Assembly (NCBI GenBank): GCA_009767595.1
Contig: VSDK01012543.1
Span: 615,534 to 679,533 of the forward strand
Direction: 5' to 3'
Length of the DNA: 64,000 bases
DNA from: Symbiodinium kawagutii
Taxonomy: Eukaryota; Sar; Dinophyceae; Suessiales; Symbiodiniaceae
The position numbers and the translations under genes were made by a program. How positions within the stretch are numbered: position 1 is the stretch's first letter; each line of letters opens with the position of its first letter. Shown in pieces: positions 34,301-47,284 of the stretch. The notes beneath the pieces are model-generated. The model had not been told where the DNA came from and made no database searches. It saw nothing but the letters and a program-made list of their open reading frames with translations.

Positions 34301-36250
34301 CTGCATTAGCCAGCAGCTCAGATTAGCCAACAACTCAGATATCAGCCATTCTGATTGAACATTCACCATTCTAAGTTCTCAACCATCAAATACCGATCAT
34401 CAAATACCAAACATGACGAACCATTACTTGCCATCATTATCAACCATTGCTTATCAACTATTATCACCGTTCCAATCCAAAGCGACAATCAATCGCTATC
34501 ATTATCAACTACTAAGGCATGCGGGCAGTCGTTGATTATGATTAATAATCATCAACTATCTAATCATCAGTGCCCAGTATCAGCCATGCACTGGTGGTTG
34601 TAACCCATCCCAAAAATATTGGTTAATCAATCATCGTAAATGTTGAAATAAACAACGTCAATCAAACCAACAACCAGCTATTGTTGTTGGTTATTCCCCA
34701 TAGTTGACCACTATGAACCATTCTCAACCACTATCAATACTAATCAAGCATTACTAACCAGTAGTGGTTGATAATGACTATCACGAACTATTAGTGATGA
34801 CCATTCATTATCTTCTAGTAGTCGATTAACTGTTGTTGTTGGTTATCATCCCCTATTCTTAAGCACAAGTTAATCCCCTATTTAAACGTTATTGATCAAC
34901 TAGAATTCCCATCTTCACCACTTTTATTCTTACTTTTCCCTAATTCACCAACTAATCGTCAATCGATAGAATTCAACCATTGCAGTCTTACTAACCACTA
35001 CAGTATCAAGCCATCCGTAGAAGAATGGTTAACAAGAACCAGTGTAGAATAAACACTATCAAGCCGGCTTTTGCAATAACCATATACACCCGAACATGTA
35101 CACAACCAGTAGTGCGGAACTCTGAAGGGGTGAAACATCACAGCGAACACACAAATGGAGTCCCTCAACTCCATTATCAACCGCTATTAGCCACTATCAA
35201 CCACTCTTATTCACCAGTATAGTCCTATTAACCACTATCAACTATTATCAACTACAATCAACCATTTTTTATCCCCTATTCGTCCCTCATTAACACCATC
35301 GCAATGGTGGTGTTCCACTATCTCAACACCATTATAATGGTTAACCATCATTATAGTGGCTGGTAGTGGCTAGTAGTGGTTAACCATCATGCATCCCTTA
35401 TTGATCGCTGTTTAGCCGCTAAAATACACCACATCATTTATCCTCCTTAACCACTACCAACCACTAATAACCACTTATAATCTTAATAGGGGGAATCAAC
35501 CATTGACATTTTATATGATTCTTATTATCAATTATCAACCATAATCAACACTATCAAAATCATAATCACCATTTCTAACCAGTACATGTGTCATGTATCA
35601 ATTAATAACCACTGCTTTTAACCACTATTATCAGCCACAATCAACCAATCCACCACAGCTTTATACATCACTATTATCAACCACTAAAACGACCATTATG
35701 AACACTAACCATGATCAACCACATATCAACCAATAATGATCAACCACTATCAACCAATCTATCAACCACTATGGTGCTTGTCATATCAGCCACCCATTAT
35801 CAACCACTATGAACCATGATCAACCACTTCTCAACCAATCCACAGCATTCTAAGCTTCCAGAAATTCGCCAAGTGGCTGCCAGCAGATCACCCAGCAGGT
35901 CGTCCACATCCACCGATGGCTCTGGAGCATCGCCGAGGTCCTGGCAGTGGCACCAAGCGTCTGAAGGCGTGATGGGTCACATGGGTCAAGTGACTATGGA
36001 GGTTACTATCGACCCTTCTGGCCATTGCTATTGCCGTTGGTTAGCATCACGTATTCACCATCAGTACGTGTCATGATATTCCCTGCAATGACTGCTTTTT
36101 ATCACCTATGAAGAACCACTATATGAATTATTGCAGCCACAACCCGAACTCTTGATAACCTACTATTAACCACTACTACCCATCAAACACATCAACCGTC
36201 ATCATCCATCACTAAGCATCATTCACGTTACTTACCATTAAAAGTTGTGC
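34300..36250. repeat. CAACCACTATCA block with one GC-rich island
   Basis: Almost 2 kb of degenerate ATCAACCACTATCAACCA, C-rich on the plus strand. Element C lies at 34590-34678. A GC-rich island at 35860-35975 is open in several frames; on the minus strand it follows an acceptor CCTTCAG and reads EPSVDVDDLLGDLLAATWR. Confidence 0.75.
34590..34678 (+). mobile_element. Family C element, diverged
   Basis: CTGGTGGTTGTAACCCATCC to CAAACCAACAACCAG. Confidence 0.6.
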
Positions 36251-37381
36251 GTGGTTGGAGATATTCCGTATTCTCCTCGAAAAATCTGGTGGTTCAATAG
36301 CTATCTTCCCCACCTTTTTCACCACGCCACCGTCGCGCCTCGAAGGCTGCTACCGATGGCCTCTCCTAGCGGATTGCGGGCGCTCTGCACCAAGTGAGGG
36401 TTGTGAACGGGGATGTGAATTTGCTCTTATTTTGTGGGGAATTGATTCTTAAACAAAAGGGAATTGATTCTTCACCAGAAGGGAATTGTGAATCTGTCCT
36501 ACTTTTTGGTGAATTGATTCTTCATTTGTCCTACTTTATGGTGAATTGATCCTTAACCGAAAGGGAATTGTCAAAAACTAATGTTCTGTCAAAGATCCGA
36601 GGCTGAAAGATATAATCCAAATCATTTCATCGTCAATAACATTGAAATCATGGTTTGTGATGAGAAGGAGGCAATGACAAAAACCTAGCAGGAATAGAAA
36701 TAATAGTCGTGGTAGTGGCCTTATGGTGGTTGGTTGATCATCTCTCAACGCAATGGTGCGTGTGATGCTTGTTGTGATGGTCGGTGCGATTGGGAATGGA
36801 ACGGTCGATTCGGCAACCAACATCCTCGCCGCCGAACAATGGACACGTGCAACTCTTGGTGTGATTTGGCCCTTGATGAACAAACTATGCTTTTGGAACC
36901 AGCTGGAAACAGCCAGACCTGGCTGCCCACCCGGGCTTCCCCACCGCAGCTTCTTCCAGATGTCTGTCTGACCTCAGAGCCGCTGTAGCAATTGCTTCGC
37001 GTCGGATGGCCCAACGGAGGGCGTCTTGCACGAAGGCTTCCCTTGTTTCAATCTCGTCGAAGTGGCAACTTGCAGGTCGGTATTAAATGCCCGAACAACA
37101 GACTCGTTTGCAAGGTGTTAGAAAGTGTAATTTCGGCTTTTTGAGACCTCCTAGTGACCAAGTGCTCAGTTTTTGCAATCAAAGTCTTGCAATTTGCACT
37201 GGCCTTTCAGAACTGAACCATGAAACAGACTTGGATGATCACCCCCTGAGGGTACTTGCTAACCATGACCACTAACCAGTTACCAGCCGTAGGATGATCA
37301 TCCAAGAATGGAGCAACAATGCATTAGATTGGTGCCTCTGGGGATCGAAGCGTGTGTTGTATGCAACAATAGGACGGTTGT
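36251..37381. other. GC-richer, less repetitive DNA, no recognised gene
   Basis: Open frames on both strands at 36734-37014. AATTGATTCTTCACC-type repeats occur at 36430-36570. No domain was recognised and no strand can be chosen. Confidence 0.35.
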
Positions 37382-37555
37382 CTGGTTGGTGGTTGAACCA
37401 CTCCCATGAAAAATACGCGCAAGTCAACCAACCAACCATTTGGTTGCGCACATGCGGACTTTGTCAAGCTCTCTATGCAAAGACCCGGCTCCGTGTTGGA
37501 GAACCAACCATTTGGTATCAATAGGGAATCAAAAAATGTTTGAAACCACCAGCCA
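37382..37555 (+). mobile_element. Family C element with internal expansion
   Basis: CTGGTTGGTGGTTGAACCAC to TTTGAAACCACCAGCCA. About 70 bp of unrelated GC-rich sequence sits in the middle, and CCAACCATTTGGT occurs twice at its borders, suggesting an insertion with duplication. Confidence 0.75.
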
Positions 37556-37990
37556 CTTGTTTATTGACCATGGGAAGCCGACAATAGGGATGCCAAAATG
37601 CTAAGGAACCAACGAACATGTTGGATATACTGCAGAGATACAACGAGAGTTCGTTGGGGCCGGTAGGTGTCCAGCTTGGTACGTCACAGTTGGAAAACCA
37701 GCAAGCACGTAAGCGAATCTTCCCAACATAAGCAAAGATTTGGGTTGATCCTTCACCATCATTAAAGATGAGGAATTCTTGTCGTTTGTCATTCACCCTT
37801 GTTCGACAACTATCATCATCAACCAGCTATTTACTTCCACCCACCGGCAATATTCACTAGTCTCTAGCAACAACCAGCAATTATCGAGCATGAGTATCCT
37901 TAACAGCAATTACGAGATAGCAAGCACAGTTTGGGGAGGGTTTTTACTGGCTGTGAATTCACGTAATTCATCACCGGCATGATTGTTCAT

Positions 37991-38085
37991 CTAGTTGGTG
38001 GTTTCAGCCCTTATGAAAACATAAACTAACCAACCAACCATTTCTAATCCTGGGGAAAAACAGAGTGTAAAAAAACACCAACTAG
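37991..38085 (+). mobile_element. Family C element
   Basis: CTAGTTGGTGGTTTCAGCCC to AAAAACACCAACTAG. Confidence 0.75.
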
Positions 38086-39699
38086 CAATGATGGTCAAAC
38101 ATGCAAGGCCATTGTTGCTGGATGAAGGCGATTTTAAGTCTGCATGATGACGCTGGTCGATTATTATGATGTTCGAGACCCGTTTGCTTAACAACAGTAG
38201 ATGATGGTACATGGTACGTCATCATGGGTCGTGGTTCGTGATACCTTACAGTGCCGTATGTCGGTTTACTGCTAGGGTTCACAAGTCACAAAAATTATGT
38301 GATGATCCTTGTCGGTTTTACGAGGCATGTTCAAGACACAAACACAGACCCAAAAAACATCACGACCATTGATGATCCATGCCGCCCAAACGCTCCTTGC
38401 GGATTCCCTAGGATGAGTTGGTGTGGGAGTTGGCATGGGGGTGGGGCGTGATAACGTCTTGCGGGCAACTACATTTATCATGAATCCCTGCACAGCACTC
38501 TATCATCTGTTTTTTTTCATCCCGCATAGATTTCTCACCATAACTTCTGTCATCTAAGGTATGCGTAGCAAAGCTTGCTCTGTTGCATGTCCTGTTGATG
38601 CTCATTCATGTAGTCGTAAGGGTACTGCGTCATATTTCATTCTGGGTTGTAAGATAAAATAGTTGGGTGACCATACCAAAAAAAACAGCAGAATGCCATG
38701 GATGCATTTGTACAAGATTCTATTCCGCGCTTTCTACTGCCCCACCATTGGATTGCAAACAGCGCAACAACTAAGTAACGAATCCTCTGCAAACAATGCA
38801 TGGAAGGTACCAACCCTGGTCCATGCTGTATGAAGAGTTGCTTTCTGATACGAGGTACCAAAATTTATGGATAAACTGTGGAACCATCAGCTGGTTGGTC
38901 ATGGTGACCTTGAAGCCACCAAGGAATCATTGTTTCAATGGTGGTCAGCGAACAGGACATGGGTCGATGTTTACAGTGGTTGACCATGGTAAGTGATGCT
39001 TGGTGCTTCACCATGGTGAAAACCAATGGTTTAGGGTCCCGTTGGTTTCAGCTGGGATACGGACGAATTGTTGACATGTGGTGAGATTCCGACAATTTGC
39101 AAATGACGACTAGGTAGTGCTTTATTAATGATGGTTGCGGCTAGTTCATAGGGCTCAATGATGGAAAGTGCTAACAATGAACAATAACGATGACATCGTA
39201 AATTGTACAATAAAGTTGGTTGATGATACGTACTCAACAAGGGCTAATGTAAATCATGGCTATCAAAGATAGGGGACGGTCAAAGAAGCCACAAGCACCC
39301 CAGGTAAACAGTCGAAACCGACCACTTTCTGGTCACTGGTTTGTCGTTTCAAAACGCCAGAAATGTGCATGCCATGACTTCGTCATCGAAGGAATATAAC
39401 ATCCGCCAGACACTAGAAGCAGGGGGTCATGAACCAACATCAACCAGGGTAGAAACATGGGGCCTTTAGCTATGTCTGTGGCTCAAGCAGGGTGAAACAA
39501 ACGAAGTCATTCACACAAACGAAGCATGGTTGGTGAGCCAGTTCCTGCTGGTGTCACCAACATCAAGCTGCCGCAGTTGAGGTTGCCATCCCAAACCCAG
39601 CGACCTGCAACATTGATCATGTTTCAACATGTTTTATAAGGGCTTATGATGGTCAGCAATAGGGGACAATGCCCAACAATCCCAGGGGATATGCCAACT
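38086..39699. other. Mixed DNA, no gene supported
   Basis: Short open frames occur on both strands without splice context. CCATGGTGA-type repeats occur near 38880-39020. Confidence 0.35.
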
Positions 39700-39820
39700 A
39701 TATGGTGATTTCTCAAGTCATGGGGGTTCCCCAAAATGGGTGGTTTGGTGATGAAAATCATGATTAATTGATTAGAACGGATGATTTGGGGGGTCCCCTA
39801 TTTTGAGAGACACCCATATG
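39700..39820 (-). mobile_element. Family A element, complete, reverse
   Basis: ATATGGTGATTTCTCAAGTC to CCTATTTTGAGAGACACCC, with ATATG at both edges. Confidence 0.82.
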
Positions 39821-42043
39821 CTTCGTGATGGTTTCAACATGACCGCAAAAACCATGGCTGTTTCCCAACGATCCTACCATCAACCATTTTGAATCATAGC
39901 CACAAGTCTTTTGGTTCAGAAACGATACATGCAATGGTCATGTCTAATCATGGCTATCATTCAACGATTTGAATAAGTAATGGGCAATGTAAATCGCTTT
40001 CATTGAACATCACATTACCAATCGCCACTAATCAGTATCAACAAATGGCCACGGTCATGATTGATTGAACATCATTGATAGATGACCCGTGGTAGAAAAT
40101 CAAGATGAGCCATCATTAACCCGCCCACATGAGAAACCATACATACCTCCCGGTGGGACAGGCGGGAAAACTGAAAAGCTGCGTTTGGCCTTGCATCGAG
40201 AAAATGATTGCACAAATAGATTCGAGTAGTTGGAGCAGACCCTAAGTAGTGGTTTGTAGTGATGGTTCGCAATGATTTGCTGGTGTTGAAATCAAAATTG
40301 CTAGCGGTTGCTAATGTTTGTGATAGGTAGAAATGATGAATCATATGCTTAGTGGCTATCCAATGGTAAACATGTGAGCAACAAACATGTTTTAGATTGT
40401 GGTTTTCAATGATGGTGAATGATATGAATTGGTGGAGAACTGCCAAATGATGGTTAAGACTACTGTAAACCACACCGCAAGACTCCTGAAAATCAGGATC
40501 TCCAAGATCAAGATCCCCGAAAATCCTGAGAATGAACCGTTTACAAATTCAAAAGAAACTTTCTTTTGGTAGGGACTACCATCACGTGCTGAACGGTAGG
40601 GATTACCTACACCAAAGCATTGGTTCGGCATACGCATTGATAGGGATTGGCATCACAGCTTATGGTCCCTTAAAACCCCGTCAGTAGTAGCTAGGATGTC
40701 GTGATGGTTTTTGATGGTTTAGAGCTGGGGTGATTTAGAAATAGAAACATGGTTCTATAGCTAAGAAACTATTATGTTTTATAATGGTTGTTTATCATGA
40801 AACATTGCAACATACCAGTACTTCAACAACATAATTCGTAAAGGTTACATGTCCCTTCTACCATATATGGTTGGTGGATTCAACCCCTCTGACAAAAATT
40901 AGTCAACCAACCAACCAACCATCTTCAAAACCACCAACAAAATAAGAGCTTTGGTGAGATCTGTCGCTGATACAGCTTGGCGCATCCAAGTATCCGCTTG
41001 CACATGAGCTCCAGCGAGTATCCAAAACGCGTGCGTTTGCATCGCAAAAGCTGATGAAAGCAACACAACGCTCGTTCACATCTCTACTCGTTTCCATCTA
41101 CTTATCTAAATTGCTTGCTTTGAACCAACATGATAGCTACATATTGCCGACAATCATCGACATATTAGTGGAATTGTCATTACAAACATCTTGAGCGTCC
41201 TCCTTTTTTCTGGGACCCTCCACTTTTCCGCTCTAGCCAATTTGGCAGCAGCTTTTTGCTCCTGGCAACGAAATTCGCAACGGGCATTCCGGGGGGGAAC
41301 ACTTCGACCACAAGGTGGCACCCACAGTGAAAGACTTTTTCCTTTGAAGGACGGGGAGTTCTGATGCCAAAGAATCAGAAAAATACGAATTGTTCGGCAA
41401 ATGAATTGACCGTCACAAACCATCAACTACTCACAAACCCATTACTAATCAAGCATCACCAATCATCAACCATTACCAATCATCAACCACTACTAATTTA
41501 CATCAACATCCACCAACTAATCCTTGTTCCATCAGCATCTTCCAATTAAGCAACAACTATGTGGGTTGATCATTGCTATATGGGCTATTGGCTATTGGTT
41601 ATGGTTAATTGATGGTTGACATCACATTGTTAAGCAACAATCAACCATGGCTTCACCATCGATGGTGGTCTGGTGGTCGGCGCCTCCAAGAGGAAGTTCT
41701 CTGTGCCATTCAGCAGGTCGAACATGATCTCTGCATGCTCGGTCTCCTCCCGTGAGTCCCACAGGAACCAACCATGGTGGCGCTAACGATGATGGCCAGC
41801 AATGGTTCGTCATGATGGTTTATGATGGTTTATGACGGTTAATGATGCTTAGTGCTAGTCAATGATGGTTGATGATTTGATGATGATGCATCATGATCGA
41901 TCAGTCGCAAGGGGTAGTAACAGTGAGCTTCCAAAGTGCTGCTGTGGCCGCAAAGGATAGCCCCAGCAGTGGGCATAGCCATGCTTCAACGGCACCAAAA
42001 TCATCCTTTTTGGAATGACAACAAAAGATACACGGAATACCTG
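39821..42043. other. Repeat-rich DNA with one possible minus-strand exon
   Basis: 41215-41310 on the minus strand reads RNARCEFRCQEQKAAAKLAR between a GTCGAAG acceptor and a GG|GTCCCA donor; it may be an exon but lacks a domain. 41400-41520 and 41800-41890 are CATCAACCA and TGATGGTT repeats. Element C lies at 40868-40940. Confidence 0.35.
40868..40940 (+). mobile_element. Family C element, internally deleted
   Basis: ATGGTTGGTGGATTCAACCC to TCAAAACCACCAACA. Confidence 0.65.
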
Positions 42044-42142
42044 AAGGTTTCTCAAAATAGGGGTACCCCTAATCATCCTTTATTCGCTATTTTTAGTAGT
42101 AAACCAACCATTTTTTTGGGTCTCCTAGTTTGAGAAACTGTC
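42044..42142 (+). mobile_element. Family A element, complete
   Basis: AAGGTTTCTCAAAATAGGGG to CTCCTAGTTTGAGAAACTGT with ACCAACCATTTTTTTGGG inside. Confidence 0.82.
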
Positions 42143-42555
42143 ACATAGACAAGATGATCAAAACATCAAATAATCATCCAAGATGGTATCTTTCATTCCG
42201 CCAGCCTTCCGGTTCCGCCAGGATACCCTCAACGGGACACAACTGGTTCAGTGTTGCTACCAAACATCTGCGCAACTGCGTTATCTCTGGCACCCAAACA
42301 AACGGAATTGAAACTGCCATGGAAATCCATGGAAAATCAACCATCAAACGTTTGAAACGAATACCCCGCATAGTTTCCATAATAGTGGTCATTAGATATG
42401 ATGCTGACATGATAGTTTGAACCGTGTAAAATCAGCATCATTAATTAAAACTACAAACCCTTTCTAACCACACCAAACACCTGGTTACATCTTTATCAAC
42501 CGTCATTACCTATGGTGTCCACGACCTTCATTGACCACAACCAACTGGTTTGATT
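42143..42555. other. Unique-looking DNA, open on both strands
   Basis: Frames at 42130-42420 (plus) and 42410-42174 (minus) are both open; no domain recognised. Confidence 0.25.
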
Positions 42556-42608
<53 letters not shown>

Positions 42609-42609
42609 C
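42556..42609. repeat. ATG trinucleotide run
   Basis: About 18 uninterrupted ATG units (poly-His in one minus frame). Confidence 0.97.
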
Positions 42610-43652
42610 AACGCGGCAATTCAGGCAATGGATTCCAAGTAACTCAATAGCTATGGCTTTGCTACTCGCTGTTAGACATGCAAGCCATGGTGGAAAACCA
42701 CCAGCCAAACAGATGCTGTCCGGGAATCAGCATGGAAGTAAAAACTCCTGCATCTCTTTCCATCAGCCATCAATAGACCCTCAATAAACCAGCCACTAAC
42801 CATCCAAAACATCACAAACCATGGTAAACCATCATGAACCATCATCCGCCACCATCAACCATCATTTACCATCATTAACCATCATTTGACCACCATCATT
42901 AACTGCCATCATCCAGAATCATCCGCACCATCCCCTCGTTGTGACCATGAAATCGCTCTGGGCTTCCCAGACGGGACGGGCCACCAAGTCGCACCTCGTG
43001 GAAAACTACCGAGCTCGTTGGAGGTTAGCTGCCCCATGGTGAATTGGTGGTTAATAAAGGGTCATTACAATGGCTAATATGAGCCTTGATGATGGTTGAT
43101 AATGCTTGATCATGGTTGACACTGATCTTTGCCAACCAGCTGGTATTTCTTGTGCGCTCCACTTGGAGCTATCGTGAATTGTGGTTGAATACTAGTTGAT
43201 TCACATAATTGAACATAGCTACTTGTGGTTGATAGATATGATATGTGCGTCTACAAAGAAAGAAATAAACATAGATAAAAACATGTATATACATTGGTTG
43301 TGGTTCATCGTGGATATTCAACTAGTAGCTATGGTTAAGTATCGATAACCCTGATTCATTGAATCCTATCATTCATCAACCACAAAAGCTACTGAGGGTG
43401 ATTCTGACTCCTCACCTATCCTGGCCGATCTTGGATGCCTTCCAATCGATCACCCTTCTAACAACAAATTGTGGCCTTACCTGACCAAACTTGGTCCAAA
43501 AAAAGTATTGCTTGGCCACTGATTATCATGAACCGCTGTTGACCAAATATTGATGACCAAATACTGAAGTTCACACATATTAAAGATCCTTGGCAAACGG
43601 TTCTGTACGAACCAACATGTTGGTTAAGAATTGTTTTAATCCTTGTGTACAA
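42610..43652. other. CATCATTAACCATCA repeats and mixed DNA
   Basis: 42760-42930 is degenerate ACCATCATTAACCATCA. A short GC-rich island (42930-43030) follows. No gene supported. Confidence 0.45.
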
Positions 43653-43764
43653 ATGTGAGGGTTTCTCACAAATAGGGGACCCCCCCGAAATCATCCACTA
43701 TTAGCCACTTATAGTCATAAACCGTCCATTTTTGGGGTTCCCAATGGCTTGAAAAACACCCACG
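43653..43764 (+). mobile_element. Family A element, complete
   Basis: GGGTTTCTCACAAATAGGGG to GGCTTGAAAAACACCCACG. ATGTGA lies near both ends. Confidence 0.78.
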
Positions 43765-43894
43765 AATATGTGAAGCATCTCCAAGAAGAAACCACAACTG
43801 GATTAGTTTTCGTAGTAATCAACCATCCAATCTTGGTGTATAGGCAGTTAGAACTATCAACCGCTATTCATACATTCTTTATGTGCATAAAACA

Positions 43895-43974
43895 ATCAAT
43901 TTTACATTTATAGTACTAAACTATAAGCCATCAATTTCTGGGGTTCCTAGTGGCTTGAGAAAAACCCATGTGAG
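43895..43974 (+). mobile_element. Family A element, right half only
   Basis: TTTATAGTACTAAACTATAA leads to GGGGTTCCTAGTGGCTTGAG and AAAAACCCATGTG; no left arm. It shares the GGCTTGAGAAA ending with the copies at 43653 and 47285. Confidence 0.55.
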
Positions 43975-43985
43975 CAATGAAACAT

Positions 43986-44212
43986 ATGGCTATGGGTCAA
44001 AACCCTGTACCCCTGGTTCCCCCATCATTAACCATTCTTTTCCCTATTATTGTCGGTGATGATCCCCAATTAGATGGTTGATTAATTTTGACCCATAGCC
44101 GCAATAGCCATATATAGCTGGTATATATCCCCTACTATTGTTACTTATTATCCCCTATTATAAACCATTAACCAGCTATTATTGGTTGGTTACTATTGAC
44201 CCAACTCGCCAT
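43986..44212 (+). mobile_element. Family B + B' composite
   Basis: B: ATGGCTATGGGTCAAAACCC to TTTTGACCCATAGCC (44100). B' from about 44108: ATATAGCTGGTATATATCCC to TTGACCCAACTCGCCAT. Confidence 0.85.
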
Positions 44213-44367
44213 ATCACCAAGAATTGAATCCACCACCCATCATTGACATTGCAGGCTCTCACTTGTGAATCCCATGACCCTCACGATGCTGTTCACCCGC
44301 TTCATCCAACTCATCAACCATCGATTGACCATGAGATTCACCGTGAATCATCAAAGTCAATCTCATC

Positions 44368-44515
44368 AACCATCATGAACCATCATGGACCATCATAAAC
44401 CATCATGAACCATCATGGACCATCATAAACCATCATGAACCATCATGGACCATCATAAACCATCATGAACCATCATGGACCATCATAAACCATCATGAAC
44501 CATCATAAACCATCA
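44368..44515. repeat. 30-bp tandem repeat, about five units
   Basis: Units of CATCATGAACCATCATGGAC plus CATCATAAAC repeat with near-perfect identity, embedded in a longer degenerate AACCATCA stretch. It shows how the surrounding motif expands as higher-order units. Confidence 0.92.
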
Positions 44516-45352
44516 TAATCCATGATTAACCATCATTCATCCACCAACTAAGAACCAATTCACCACTTTGCGCAACTGCTACCGAACAGCCGCCGACCTC
44601 AACAATCTTGGCCGAGGCAGTTTCTTGCCTCGGCAAACATGACGCAGTCGTGGTCAAAGTGATTGGGAAATGCCGTTTTGTCGTTGTTGATGGTGAACCA
44701 ACAATAATTATGGTGATGCTATCTAGTGGTTAACTGATGGTTGATTGATTAGTTGTCACAAGTCCACTATGGTTCATGTTATGGTGAAGTGATGGTGGTT
44801 GACTGATGGTTAACTGATTCTTAACGATGCTTTATGATGGTGGACTATGGTGATGGTGATGATTGTTGTGGTGATGGTGGTGATGGTGCTGGCTGCTGGT
44901 TGTTGTTGTTGTTGTTGTTGTTGTGGTGGTGGTGGTGGTGGTGGTGGTTGAATTGATGTTGGCAATCATGAGTAATGGTGAATCATGGTTGGGTGACGCC
45001 AATCATCGGTGGACGGTGCCGAGAGTCTCTGGCAACTCATTGATCGGTGCTCAAAGCAACGGCCACAGTTGATGAATGTCAGCCACGGTTGCTTGGATTC
45101 TAGGGCTAGAAATGGCTCGAAGTTGGTGCGGTGAACATAATCATGGGCCAATGGGCCATGAAATTTTAGCGGAGTGAGCGGAGGTAATGGTCACCATTCG
45201 CAACCAGGATGAAGACCCAAGGCAAGGATGAGCCGCCGGCCACTGCCAGCACCAATCAACGCTTAGCACGTCATCACCGTGAAGTTCATGTCGTCCAAGT
45301 CAAAGAGCGATGCTTTGCCAAGATAGCCCCTGGTGTATTTATAGATGGCAAT
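44516..45352. other. TGATGGTT-rich DNA, GTT/GGT arrays and one open stretch
   Basis: 44700-44950 is TGATGGTGATGG-type repeat ending in GTT (44898-44922) and GGT (44922-44949) runs. 45205-45350 is open on plus (reads QRLARHHREVHVVQVKERC) and is interrupted on the right by an element A copy. No domain recognised. Confidence 0.45.
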
Positions 45353-45461
45353 CTATGGTGGTTTCTTACTATAGGGGTACCCCCAAATCATCCAATTTAT
45401 CAACCATTGGTAGTAAGAAACCAACGATTTCGACTGGGTTCTGCATCTGAAGAAACCACCA
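45353..45461 (+). mobile_element. Family A element, complete
   Basis: CTATGGTGGTTTCTTACTAT to CATCTGAAGAAACCACCA. ATGGCA occurs on both outer sides, a possible target duplication. It interrupts an open stretch at 45205-45350. Confidence 0.8.
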
Positions 45462-46466
45462 AATGGCACTTGTTGAACCCTTATGTTGATCATTATCCCT
45501 TGTTATTAACCATAGATTTGTTGGAGAAGATTCATGTTCAGAAACCACCCATCTTCGCTACCGGTGCCGGCAAGCCGCGGCTGCTGGCAGCAGGGGGCAG
45601 CTTGGCGGGGTTCTGGGCCCTGGCAGTGGACGTTTGACGGCCGGCGTTCTCCAGAGTAACAAGGCAGCTGAATTTTTTGTATCATAGGATTTGGTTACAG
45701 GAAAATTACCTGGGAAAATATCTTGTTCACCATAATTCATGGGGTTTCCTGGTATTTTTCCAGTAAATCCACTGGTTGAATGTACATACATGAAACTACA
45801 ACTGGGAATGAAACGGCCGGTCTGGCATGCCAGAGAGATCAGGTAACGCAGCTCATGCCATCGCTGGGTTTTGGCTGGAAATTTGGATGGTGACTCTCTA
45901 GTGGAACAGGAAACGGCCCTAGAAATTGTATGTGTGCTTGTTCCCTCAACAGGAACTGTTGGGGGTTCTCAGATTTTTTTGAATGTGTGGCCTGGCCTCG
46001 GAGTGGGATTGCAGCTTTCTGCGGCTGTGTCTTTCCTATGGGATGTTCACCGCTATCTATCTGTAATTCATTATACATTGACCATATACTTTTTGAAGCT
46101 GACTTCTCCTGACCTACCACGCCCGCGGAATTTCAACACCATCTTCGATTCTTCATTCCTGTTTGAGGCATACTGCGGTGCAATTGATCATCACTCGCAC
46201 CTTTTTATTCGCAACCAACTATCATGAATCACCAATCGAATCAACAATCAACTGTATTTCAACCACAATTTCAAACCTCATTTCAAGCACTACCTAACCC
46301 ATCTTCTTCAAACCAAAAAATCTGCTTCAACTGACGCTGCCGCGACCATCAGCCTCCAGGAATTCCTGGTTCACCAAGTCTTTGTTCGCAGGATCACTTC
46401 TCCATGCCTACGAGGCTGAAGGCTTGATGAGATGAAGGGGTGGTCAAGCGGGAGTTCATCATGAAT
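45462..46466. other. Mixed DNA with open frames on both strands
   Basis: 45560-45640 is GC-rich. 45839-46227 is open on both strands. Nothing recognised. Confidence 0.3.
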
Positions 46467-46563
46467 CTGGTTGGTGCTTGGTCACCCTGTCATGAAGAAT
46501 ATGCGCAAGTCGACCAACCAGTTGTTGATAGTTACTGGGAAAAAGTCTAAAAGCACCAGCCAG
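46467..46563 (+). mobile_element. Family C element
   Basis: CTGGTTGGTGCTTGGTCACC to TAAAAGCACCAGCCAG; both arms share the same G-to-C change (GTGCTT/AAGCAC), so the pairing is kept. Confidence 0.82.
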
Positions 46564-46929
46564 TATATCAATTGAATCATATGAACTTATGATTCATTAG
46601 CTCATGTCAATCATGGATATAGTTGGTTCAAGTTCATTGAACTTAGAGTTGGGAAACACACTTCATAAATCACAAGTTCATACATGGCGGCTCATACAGG
46701 GATAACCATGAACTGCTAATGACGCACATCGAAGTGGCCCCCACAAAGTGACCAAACACGATCACTAGGAAGCCTGTTGGTTGCCCACTTCAGCGATGTG
46801 TGTTGTCCTTGGGGGTTGCCAAACGGACATGGATTACCATTGCAGGCGACAAAGGCAGTTTTAGCACTTGTCAGTAACCATTGAAGGGTAAAGTTATGTT
46901 CCATTAACGGAACATAGTAATCAATTTGT

Positions 46930-46993
46930 CAATGGTGATATGACAAATTGGTATCGTGTTTTTTCTTGCTGTACAATTGTGATATCACCATTA
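46930..46993. mobile_element. 64-bp foldback element
   Basis: CAATGGTGATATGACAAATTG at the left (46930 onward) is mirrored by CAATTGTGATATCACCATT at the right, with about three mismatches, around a T-rich centre. Only one copy was noticed. Confidence 0.4.
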
Positions 46994-47284
46994 GTAGCAG
47001 AGAAATGCAACCGCCATCATCGGACCATCCTCAACCTGTACGAACCAACACTTAATCGTCACCGCTATGAACCATTCTTGACCTTTTAGCCTAGCATTAA
47101 CCGTAAATTTGACCACAACAACCCACCATTCCACCATCACAAAACCGGCATGAAGATTGTACTGGCTCTAAGCCACAGTTTATGCATCATGAATGATTGA
47201 CATTGATGGCTGTACGGTTAATAACATCTTATATTTCTAATACCATAGTCGACCCAGCATTTGTCCTTGTTCATTGACCCATTT
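46994..47284. other. ACCATCA-type low-complexity DNA
   Basis: Degenerate repeat sequence without a supported gene. Confidence 0.5.

Noticed and set aside
44368..44515. CRISPR-like array
   Set aside because: Direct tandem repeat without unique spacers, in a eukaryotic context.
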